Positions 31,044 through 39,392 of a DNA stretch of 64,000 nt are shown here, in pieces (within the stretch, counting starts at the first letter, position 1; the number at the start of each line of letters is the position of its first letter). The DNA is from Deinococcus aetherius (GTDB taxonomy: Bacteria; Deinococcota; Deinococci; Deinococcales; Deinococcaceae). A program made the translations under genes and the position numbers. Location: the NCBI RefSeq assembly GCF_025997855.1, contig NZ_AP026560.1, positions 3,061,501 to 3,125,500 of the forward strand. The letters run 5' to 3'. The notes beneath the pieces were generated by a model, which worked only from the letters and a program-made list of their open reading frames with translations, ran no database searches and had not been told where the DNA came from.

Positions 31044-31226
31044 ATGGCGAAGCACCCCGTTCCCAAGAAGAAGACGAGCAAGAGCAAGCGCGACATGCGC
31101 CGCAGCCACCACGCGCTGACGCCCCCCACCCTGGGCGAGTGCCCCCACTGCCACCAGAGGAAGCTCAGCCACCACATCTGCCCGAACTGCGGCTACTACA
31201 ACGGCCGCCAGGTGCTCGCGGTCTGA
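31044..31226 (+). CDS. rpmF: 50S ribosomal protein L32
   Basis: The 60-residue product MAKHPVPKKKTSKSKRDMRR continues with SHHALTPPTLGECPHCHQRK. It ends in LSHHICPNCGYYNGRQVLAV, carrying two CxxC zinc-ribbon pairs. It is a structural protein of the large ribosomal subunit. ATG 31044 follows GAGGAG. The longer frame from 31020 is not needed. A terminator follows within 40 bases. Confidence 0.96.
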   Translation: MAKHPVPKKKTSKSKRDMRRSHHALTPPTLGECPHCHQRKLSHHICPNCGYYNGRQVLAV

Positions 31227-31243
31227 AGCCCGCCGAGGTGAAC

Positions 31244-31276
31244 GGAGGCTCCCACCCGGGGGCCTCCTTCTCTTTT
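31244..31276 (+). terminator. Intrinsic terminator of rpmF
   Basis: GGAGGC (31244-31249) pairs with GCCTCC (31262-31267), with further C/G pairing inside, followed by TTCTCTTTT. It lies 18 bases after the rpmF stop. Confidence 0.75.
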
Positions 31277-31309
31277 GTGTGGCGCTGCATGAACGCTTTA
31301 CCTTGGGGT

Positions 31310-31892
31310 ATGGCGAAGCAATTTGACCGCATCCTGCCCGAACACGCGGATTTCATCGCCCGGCAACACGTCTTCTTCACGGGGAGCGCGGCGCCGGAGG
31401 GCCGGGTCAACATCTCCCCCAGGGGACTGGACACCCTGCGGGTGCTGGGGGACCGGACCGTCGCCTATCTCGACCTCACCGGCAGCGGCAACGAGACGGC
31501 CGCCCACCTGCGGCTCTCCCCCCGCCTGACCCTGATGTTCTGCGCGTTCGAGGGCCCGCCGCTCATCCTGCGGCTGTACGGCACGGGCCGCGCCCTGGCC
31601 CTGGGCAGTTCCGAGTTCGGGGCCCACGCCCCGGCCTTCACCCTCCTGCCCGGCACCCGGCAGATCGTCGAATTGCAGGTGGACCTCGTGCAGACCTCCT
31701 GTGGCTTCGGCGTGCCGCTCCTCGACTTCCGGGAGGACCGCGCGGCCCTGACCCGTCAGGCGGAGGCGTGGGGCGAGGAAGGGCTGCGGGACTACTGGGA
31801 GCGCGAACCTGCGGAGCGTCGACGGCTATCCCACGGGCCTGCTGGACAGGCTGGAAGATCAGGGCGGCCCGGCTCAGGACCCGAGTGCATAG
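31310..31892 (+). pseudogene. Pyridoxamine 5'-phosphate oxidase family protein, frameshifted near its end
   Basis: From ATG 31310 (TACCTT five bases upstream) the frame reads a PNPOx-like flavin split barrel: FDRILPEHADFIARQHVFFT, GRVNISPRGLDTLRVLGDRT, TGSGNETAAHL and QTSCGFGVPLLDF, up to RDYWERE. The conserved end of this family (N-L-R-S-V-D-G-Y-P-T-G-L-L-D) then continues in another frame to a stop at 31892. In the original frame it reads nonsense (PAERRRLSHGPA) to 31897. The shift is near 31800-31808. Rejoined, it is about 194 residues. Function: probable flavin- or heme-binding oxidoreductase, substrate unknown. Confidence 0.75.
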
Positions 31893-31893
31893 C

Positions 31894-31922
31894 TTGACTT
31901 TCCGCGCATACCACGCTATTCT
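31894..31922 (+). promoter_or_regulatory. Strong promoter of promoter-hairpin unit 1
   Basis: TTGACT (31894-31899) and TATTCT (31917-31922) are exactly 17 bases apart. The start site would be near 31929, only a few bases before the terminator hairpin at 31933. See the matching unit at 49959-50019. Confidence 0.65.
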
Positions 31923-31926
31923 TTGT

Positions 31927-31957
31927 TCATCACCGCCCGAGAGGCGGGTTTTTTATT
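31927..31957 (+). terminator. Hairpin and U-run of unit 1 (possible tiny RNA)
   Basis: CCGCC (31933-31937) pairs with GGCGG (31943-31947) around CGAGA and is followed by TTTTTT (31949-31954). The sequence from the -10 box through the U-run is nearly the same as the unit at 49959-49996, on the other strand and in front of another gene. It also terminates any read-through from the gene at 31310. Confidence 0.7.
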
Positions 31958-31994
31958 GCCGCCTCGCACCCGGCACACCCCTATCCTGCGGGGC

Positions 31995-32708
<714 letters not shown>

Positions 32709-33190
32709 TCAGTGGGCGTGCGCCTCGGTCCGCAGGGCGGTGAAGCCCCGCGCCAGGTAGGCGGGCAGCGCCCGGGGGTGGTCGAGGGTGCAGGTGCTCA
32801 GCACGACCCGCCGCGCCCCCCACTGCCACGCCTCCCACGTGACGAGCGTGAGGAGGGCGCCGCCCAGCCCCTGTCCCACGAAGGAAGGGCGCAGGCCGAA
32901 GAGGCGCAGCTCCACGTCTCCCTCCGGCAGTCGCACGAGTTCGCCGTACCCGACCGTCTCCTCTCCCAGCGTGCCGAGCAGGGTGCGGGTGGTCGGGGCG
33001 AGGGCGTACCCGGCCCACTCCTCCCGCGTCCAGCCCCGGCGGTCGTGCCAGGCGTAGGGGCCGCCGACCTCGGCGTACAGGGTGGCGTTGACGGCGGGAT
33101 CGCGCACCTCGCGCAGGGTGAGCCCGGGAAAGGTCGCGGCGGGGCGCAACTGGGCGGGGTCCTCCATCCGCAGGTGGGTGACGAGGACGG

Positions 33191-33194
<4 letters not shown>
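32709..33194 (-). CDS. GNAT family N-acetyltransferase
   Basis: The 161-residue product begins at GTG overlapping the stop of the MFS gene (GTGA), so it is coupled to it. The acetyl-CoA loop is LRPSFVGQGLGGALLTLVTW, and the N-terminal YAEVGGPYAWHDRRGWTREE and C-terminal CTLDHPRALPAYLARGFTAL are typical. Similar proteins acetylate small molecules. Pairing with a transporter suggests resistance or export of a modified compound, but the substrate is unknown. Confidence 0.85.
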
Positions 33195-34369
<1,175 letters not shown>

Positions 34370-34474
34370 CAGGGACGATTCTAAGGGGCCCCGTGAGCCC
34401 GTGTGCCCGCCCCCACCGCTCCGCCACATGACGGACGACCCCGTGAAGACGGGCGCGCTAGCCTGCCCCCCACG

Positions 34475-35866
34475 ATGCTCCTCACCCTTACCGTCACCCG
34501 CCCTGGTCCCGGGGCTCCCCCGGCGACCGACCTCGGCTTCCTCCTGCACAAGCACCCGGGCCGCGTGCTGGAGCGTGATCTGCCATTCGGACAGTCCACC
34601 GTCTTCTACCCGGAGGCGACCCCGGGACGCTGCACGGCGGCCCTGCTGCTGGAGGTCGATCCGGTCGCCCTGTCACGCCACACGCGCGCCGGGGAGGGTG
34701 CCCCGCTCGAACCGTACGTGAACGACCGACCCTACGCGGGGGGCAGCTTCCTCGCGGTCGCCCTGCGCGACGCCTTCGGCACGGCGATGACGGGGCGGAG
34801 CAGGGAGCGGCAGGAACTGGCGGACATGCCATTGAGCTTGGCGGCCGAGCTGCCCTGCGTGGCCGCACGCGGGCCCGCCGACCTGCCCGCGCGCCTCTTC
34901 GGACCGCTGGGGTACGAGGTGGAGGCCGGGCCCATCCCCCTCGACCCCCTCTTCCCCGAGTGGGGAGAACGGCCCTATATCCGGCTGCGGCTGAGCGGGA
35001 CGGTGCGGCTGCGAGATCTCCTCGCGCACCTGTACGTTCTGCTGCCCGTGCTCGACGGCCGCAAGCACTACTACCTTGATGACGCGGAGGTCGAGAAGCT
35101 GCTGCGGCACGGGGCGGGGTGGCTGGACACGCACCCGGAGCGCGAGCTGGTGACCCGGCGCTTCCTGCGCTTCCGGGAACTCGTGCGACAGGCGGAGGCG
35201 ACCTTCACCCCCGACGTGGTGGAGGACGAGGAGCCTGTGCGCGAGGCCCGCCCCCGCCTCCACGACGAGCGCCTGGACCGAGTGGCCGAGGCGCTGAGGG
35301 CCAGCGGCGCCGCCCGCGTCCTCGACCTGGGGTGCGGGGAGGGCAAGCTGCTGCGCCGTCTCCTCGCCGCACCGCAGTTCCGGGAACTCGTCGGCCTCGA
35401 CGTGAGCGCCCGGGCGCTGGAGATCGCCGCCGAGAACCTGCACCTGCGGGAGCGCCCCGAACTCGCCGGGCGCGTCCGCCTCCTCCACGGCAACCTGACC
35501 TACCGCGATGCCCGGCTGCGCGGCTTCGACGCCGCCGCCCTCGTGGAGGTGATCGAACACCTCGAACCGCACCGACTGAGTGCCCTGACCGCCAACCTCC
35601 TCGGCGACGCGCGCCCGGGCACGGTGGTCGTGACGACGCCCAACCGGGAGTACAACGCGGTTTTTGCCGAGAAGCACGGTGGGGAGGACGTGGGCTTCCG
35701 GCACGCCGACCACCGCTTCGAGTGGACGCGCGCCGAGTTCCGGGCGTGGGCGGAGGGAGCGGCGCGCGAACACGGCTACGCGGTGCGGTTCGAGGACGTG
35801 GGCGAGGTGCATCCCTCGTTCGGCCCGGTGACACAGATGGCGGTGTTCGGGTGGGAGCGCCCGTGA
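34475..35866 (+). CDS. hen1: 3'-terminal RNA ribose 2'-O-methyltransferase Hen1
   Basis: The 463-residue product is bacterial Hen1, which methylates the 2'-OH at the 3' end of broken RNA so that the Pnkp ligase can seal it and the site resists re-cleavage. Residues 1 to about 245 form the Hen1 N-domain that stimulates ligation (LLHKHPGRVLERDLPFGQST, RLFGPLGYEVEAGPIPLDPL). The C-terminal methyltransferase has VLDLGCGEGKLLRRLL (about 282) and the metal site ALVEVIEHLEPHRLS with FRHADHRFEW (about 407). TAGCCT lies ten bases before the ATG. It heads the RNA-repair island, coupled to the next gene. Confidence 0.92.
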   Translation: MLLTLTVTRPGPGAPPATDLGFLLHKHPGRVLERDLPFGQSTVFYPEATPGRCTAALLLEVDPVALSRHTRAGEGAPLEPYVNDRPYAGGSFLAVALRDAFGTAMTGRSRERQELADMPLSLAAELPCVAARGPADLPARLFGPLGYEVEAGPIPLDPLFPEWGERPYIRLRLSGTVRLRDLLAHLYVLLPVLDGRKHYYLDDAEVEKLLRHGAGWLDTHPERELVTRRFLRFRELVRQAEATFTPDVVEDEEPVREARPRLHDERLDRVAEALRASGAARVLDLGCGEGKLLRRLLAAPQFRELVGLDVSARALEIAAENLHLRERPELAGRVRLLHGNLTYRDARLRGFDAAALVEVIEHLEPHRLSALTANLLGDARPGTVVVTTPNREYNAVFAEKHGGEDVGFRHADHRFEWTRAEFRAWAEGAAREHGYAVRFEDVGEVHPSFGPVTQMAVFGWERP

Positions 35867-36744
35867 CCCTCCCACCCGTCCTCCCCGTCGGCACGAGCGT
35901 CGTCATCCGCCTCCCCGTGGCCGGGCACCCGGCAGGCGCCGTGGCCGTGATCGTCCGCTCACCCCCCGACCCGGGGCACGCCTACCGTGTCCGCTTCCCC
36001 GACGGCACGGAGGCGACGTTGAGCCGGGGCGGGCTGACCGTGCGGCGGCACGAGAAGAACGCCCTACCGGGGGCGGAGCGGGACTTCACCCCCTTCGTCC
36101 AGCTCCGCTGTGTGGTGGGCAGCCGGGCCTTCGGGCTGGAAACTGCGGCGAGCGACACCGACCTGCGCGGCTTCTACCTCCCCCCGGCGCGCGACCACTG
36201 GAGCCTGGCGGGCGTGCCCGAACAGCTCGAATTCGGCGAGGAGGTGTACTGGGAGACGGGCAAGTTTGTCCTCCTCGCCCTCAAGGCCAACCCGAACGTG
36301 CTGGAGGTGCTGCACAGCCCCCTGGTGCAGACGGTGACGCCCCTCGCCGCCGAATTGCTGAGCGTCCGGGAGGCGTTCCTGAGCCGTCTGGTCTACCAGA
36401 CCTACAACGGCTACGTGATGGGACAGTTTGGGCGGCTGGAGGCCGACCTGCGGCAACACGGCGAGGTGCGCTGGAAACACGCCATGCACCTGCTACGGCT
36501 GCTGCTCAGCGGCATCGCGGTTCTGGAACGGGGCGAGGTGCAGGTCCACGTTGGGGAGCACCGGGAAACCTTGCTCGCCGTCAAACGCGGGGAGGCGCCC
36601 TGGGCCGAGGTCGAACGCTGGCGGCTGTCGCTCCACGCCGACTTCGACCGGGCCTACGCGGGGACGACCCTGCCCGAACGCCCCGACTACGCCCGGGTGG
36701 AGGCGTGGCTGCTGCGGGCGCGGCGGGCGGCGCTGGACTGGTGA
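35863..36744 (+). CDS. YcgL-type nucleotidyltransferase 1 of the RNA-repair island
   Basis: The 293-residue product begins at GTG overlapping the hen1 stop. An N-terminal SH3-like barrel (GTSVVIRLPVAGHPAG, YRVRFPDGTEATLSRGGL) precedes a polymerase-beta-like nucleotidyltransferase (COG3541 type). Its core motif is CVVGSRAFGLETAASDTDLR, with the GS and DxD residues for metal and nucleotide. LEVLHSPLVQTVTPLAAELL and YNGYVMGQFGRLEADLR follow. Genes of this kind are known neighbours of Pnkp and Hen1. The molecular role is not established. The next gene overlaps by one base. Confidence 0.82.
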   Translation: MTLPPVLPVGTSVVIRLPVAGHPAGAVAVIVRSPPDPGHAYRVRFPDGTEATLSRGGLTVRRHEKNALPGAERDFTPFVQLRCVVGSRAFGLETAASDTDLRGFYLPPARDHWSLAGVPEQLEFGEEVYWETGKFVLLALKANPNVLEVLHSPLVQTVTPLAAELLSVREAFLSRLVYQTYNGYVMGQFGRLEADLRQHGEVRWKHAMHLLRLLLSGIAVLERGEVQVHVGEHRETLLAVKRGEAPWAEVERWRLSLHADFDRAYAGTTLPERPDYARVEAWLLRARRAALDW

Positions 36745-37507
36745 TGCCGATTCTGACCTTTCCCCCAACTCACGGAGGCCGTCCACACCCACCTCCTCGC
36801 CTTCGCCACGGTGAGCGGCGCGCACCTCTACGGCTTCCCGAGCCCCGACAGTGACTGGGACCTGCGGGGCGTCCACGTCCTGCCGCTGCGTTCGGTGCTG
36901 GGGTCGGACACGCCCGAGGAGACGCACAACCTGGAGCGCGACGACGGCAGCGTCGAACTCGACCTCGTGACCCACGACGCCTGGAAGTTCGCCCGGCTGC
37001 TCCTGAGTCGCAACGGGTACGTGCTGGAACAACTGCTCTCGCCGCTCGTCGTCCACACCACGCCCGCACACGGGGAACTCGCTGCCCTCGCCCGGCGGTG
37101 CGTGACCCGGCACCACGCGCACCACTACCTCGGCTTCACCCACAACCAGTGGGAGATGTTGGAGGGGGAGGAGGTGCCCCGAGTCAAGCCGCTCCTGTAC
37201 GCCTTCCGCACGGTGCTGACCAGACTTCACCTGCTGCGAACCGGGGAGGTGGAGGCGAACCTGGAGGTGCTGAACGCCGGGGCCTGCCTCCCCTTCCTGG
37301 CCGACCTGATGGCCCTCAAGCGCGAGGGGCGGGAGGGCGAGCCGCTGCCCGAACCCGCCCGCTATGTACCAGGCCGACCACCTGCGCCTCGTGCGGGAAC
37401 TGGAGGAGGCGCGGCAGATCACACGCCTTCCCGACGCCGTACCCGGGGACGTGACCCGTGCCGTCGGCGACTGGGTGGTGAGGGTGCGCCTCAACCCTTC
37501 GGCGTGA
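36744..37507 (+). pseudogene. YcgL-type nucleotidyltransferase 2, two apparent frameshifts
   Basis: The ATG overlaps the previous stop. The start (MPILTFP) shifts frame in CCCCC at 36762-36766 and continues as QLTEAVHTHLLAFATVSG. The core is AHLYGFPSPDSDWDLRGVHV, with the DxD pair intact but Ala instead of the usual Ser after Gly. KFARLLLSRNGYVLEQLLSP and HHYLGFTHNQWEMLEGEE follow. Near 37365 another shift leads into AMYQADHLRLVRELEEARQI and a stop at 37507. One extra base at each point explains both. Rejoined, it is about 253 residues and a divergent paralogue of the gene before it. Confidence 0.75.
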
Positions 37508-37565
37508 TGGCTGCCCATGTTGACCCCCACTCCCACGACCGCTCGCCGGGTTCGGCCCTACCGCC

Positions 37566-37925
37566 CTATTCCGTCTGGTGAAAGGTCAGCGCGTGCCCGT
37601 CCGGCGTGACTAGCGTGAACATACGGCCAAAAGGGCCGTCTTGCGGAGGTTGCACGACTCTGGCCCCCGCTGCCACAACCTGCCCGTGGTACGCCTCCGC
37701 GTCGGGAACGCCGAGCCAGACGCTGACGCCCACGCCGAAGGGCTGCGTACCGTCAACCCCGGGAAGCGGCTCCCGCACCGCGAACTCGGCCCCGCCCCCG
37801 TGGGCGAACACCACTGCGCCGGGCCGCTCCTGCGCGACCTCGAAGCCCAGTGTGCGGGTGTAGTAAGCGCGGGCGGCGGCTAGGTCACGGGTGTGCAGGG
37901 CCAGGAAATCCAGATTCGCTTTCAT
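37566..37925 (-). CDS. VOC (glyoxalase/bleomycin resistance) family protein 1
   Basis: The 119-residue product is a single VOC domain dimer subunit: DFLALHTRDLAAARAYYTRT, LGFEVAQERPGAVVFAHG, EFAVREPLPG and FGRMFTLVTPDGHALTFHQT. Metal-binding His and Glu positions are plausible, but the substrate is unknown. ATG 37925 has AGGAGG upstream. It is closely related to the next VOC gene. A TGACA-N6-TGTCA palindrome lies 37 bases upstream. It is the last gene of the leftward VOC-VOC-YafY unit inside the RNA-repair island. Confidence 0.87.
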   Translation of the reverse strand: MKANLDFLALHTRDLAAARAYYTRTLGFEVAQERPGAVVFAHGGGAEFAVREPLPGVDGTQPFGVGVSVWLGVPDAEAYHGQVVAAGARVVQPPQDGPFGRMFTLVTPDGHALTFHQTE

Positions 37926-37961
37926 TTCAAATCCTCCTGCCTCCAGCCTGCCGGGTGCCCA

Positions 37962-37977
37962 TGACACCCCTATGTCA
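37962..37977. promoter_or_regulatory. Palindromic operator before VOC gene 1
   Basis: TGACA-CCCCTA-TGTCA, a perfect 5-bp inverted repeat with a 6-base centre, 37-52 bases before the VOC 1 start. The same element, differing at one central base, precedes VOC gene 2. Confidence 0.6.
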
Positions 37978-38001
37978 GGAGCTTTTCCGACCGTCGGAGG
38001 G

Positions 38002-38349
38002 TCAGGCCTCATAGAACCCGAGGCGGTGACCGTCAGGCGTCCGCACGGTGAAGGTGCGGCCAAACGGCATGTCGTGCGGCGGCTCCACGATGTCCGCCCC
38101 CCGCTCCACGAGCCCGGCGTGGTAGGTGTCCAGGTTCGGCACGATGAAGGAAATGCTGACGCCCGTGCCGAGAGGTGGAGCCGCTTCCCGATCCGCGCGA
38201 ATCGCCAGCCCCGCGCCACTCGCCGACACGAAGGCGTTGGCCCCGGGCCGTTCCTCGGTGACCTCGAAGCCCAGCACGTCGGTGAAGTAGGCGCGGGTGG
38301 CGGGGTAGTCGGGCGTGTGCAGCGTCACGAAAGCGAGGATCGTTTTCAT
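38002..38349 (-). CDS. VOC (glyoxalase/bleomycin resistance) family protein 2
   Basis: The 115-residue paralogue of VOC 1: AFVTLHTPDYPATRAYFTDV, LGFEVTEERPGANAFVSASG, GVSISFIVPNLDTYHAGLVE and FGRTFTVRTPDGHRLGFYEA. It has the same fold and length, so the pair arose by duplication and has diverged. CAGAGT and a GGAG site precede the ATG at 38349. Its palindromic operator lies at 38373-38388, over the stop codon of the regulator gene. Confidence 0.87.
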   Translation of the reverse strand: MKTILAFVTLHTPDYPATRAYFTDVLGFEVTEERPGANAFVSASGAGLAIRADREAAPPLGTGVSISFIVPNLDTYHAGLVERGADIVEPPHDMPFGRTFTVRTPDGHRLGFYEA

Positions 38350-38372
38350 GGCTCCACTCTGCGGCGGGGCCG

Positions 38373-38388
38373 TGACACCCCCATGTCA
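38373..38388. promoter_or_regulatory. Palindromic operator before VOC gene 2
   Basis: TGACA-CCCCCA-TGTCA, 24-39 bases before the VOC 2 start. It includes the stop codon of the YafY gene. The pair of identical sites suggests control by that neighbouring regulator. Confidence 0.6.
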
Positions 38389-39306
38389 GGAGCTGCCGAG
38401 CATTCTCCTGGCCTCGGCCCGCACCTGTTCGCGCAGTTCCCCGGGTTCCAGCACCGTCACGTCTCCGCCCCAGGACAGCACCCAGCTCAGGATCACCCCG
38501 GTGTCCCGCACCCGCAACGTGACCTCCACGCCCTGCGCGGTACAGCGGCTCCCCGTCTGGAAGAGGTTGGGGCGCTCCCGCACCGTCCGCTCCCGTTCCA
38601 CCGGGAAAAGGAGCCGGACCGTCACGTTCCGCTCCTCGCGCTCCGGCCGGTACTCGATTCGCCAGGCCGGGTCCCGGGTGAACGTCCGCGTCGTGACCCG
38701 CACCTCCTCCATCCGGTCCAGTCGAAAGGCCCGCTGGGCGCCCCTCCCGGGATCGAAGGCCACGAGCAGCCAGACGCCGTGCAGGTGGACGAGGCCCAGG
38801 GGGTCGACCTGCCTGAGTTGCGGCGGGGCGTGGGGCTTGTGGTAGGCGAAGGTGACCGTCCGGTTATCGAGTACCGCGCCGCGCAGGAGGCGCAGGGTCT
38901 CGTCGACACGCCCCCCACCCCCGGGAATGACCCGCAGATGCCCGCGCACCCGCTCCACGTCCGCCCGCCGCTCCTCCGGCAGAACGGCCAGCAGCTTCTT
39001 CGCCGCACTTTCGGCCGCACTCGCATATTCGGCGTCGAAAGCCTTCTGGACCGCACCCACGCCCAGGGTGAGCATGACGGCCTCCTGCGGGGTGAAGTGC
39101 AGCGGGGGCAGGAAGTAACCGTCCATCAACCTGTAGCCCCGCCCCGGCACGCTCACCACGGGAACGCCCGCCTCGTTCAGGGCCAGCACGTCCCGGTAGA
39201 CTGTCCGCACGCTGACCTCGAAGGTGCGGGCCAGCTCCTCCGCCCGCACCCACTCGCGCCCCCGCAGCTCCAGCACCAGCGCGAGCAGGCGGTCCGTGCG
39301 GTTCAT
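38386..39306 (-). CDS. YafY-type WYL-domain transcriptional regulator
   Basis: The 306-residue protein has an N-terminal winged helix (MNRTDRLLALVLELRGREWV, ELARTFEVSVRTVYRDVLAL). A WYL sensory domain follows (LLRGAVLDNRTVTFAYHKPH, VDPLGLVHLHGVWLLVAFDP), and then a C-terminal WCX extension (EEVRVTTRTFTRDPAWRIEY). WYL regulators bind ligands or nucleic acids and control stress, defence or catabolic genes. TACACT lies six bases before the ATG at 39306. Targets are probably the two VOC genes through the repeated palindrome. Control of the divergent pnkp is possible but unsupported by a site. Confidence 0.9.
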   Translation of the reverse strand: MNRTDRLLALVLELRGREWVRAEELARTFEVSVRTVYRDVLALNEAGVPVVSVPGRGYRLMDGYFLPPLHFTPQEAVMLTLGVGAVQKAFDAEYASAAESAAKKLLAVLPEERRADVERVRGHLRVIPGGGGRVDETLRLLRGAVLDNRTVTFAYHKPHAPPQLRQVDPLGLVHLHGVWLLVAFDPGRGAQRAFRLDRMEEVRVTTRTFTRDPAWRIEYRPEREERNVTVRLLFPVERERTVRERPNLFQTGSRCTAQGVEVTLRVRDTGVILSWVLSWGGDVTVLEPGELREQVRAEARRMLGSS

Positions 39307-39392
39307 AGGGCCAGTGTAGGGGCGCACTCCGCCAATCTGCCCATGCCTGCCCCCTCCCGGTGTGCGAGCATCGGCCCTTGAGGTCTCGCCCC

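Noticed and set aside
37566..38219. A long frame joining both VOC genes.
   Set aside because: The upstream part is a shadow of VOC 2. AGGAGG before the ATG at 37925 marks the true start.
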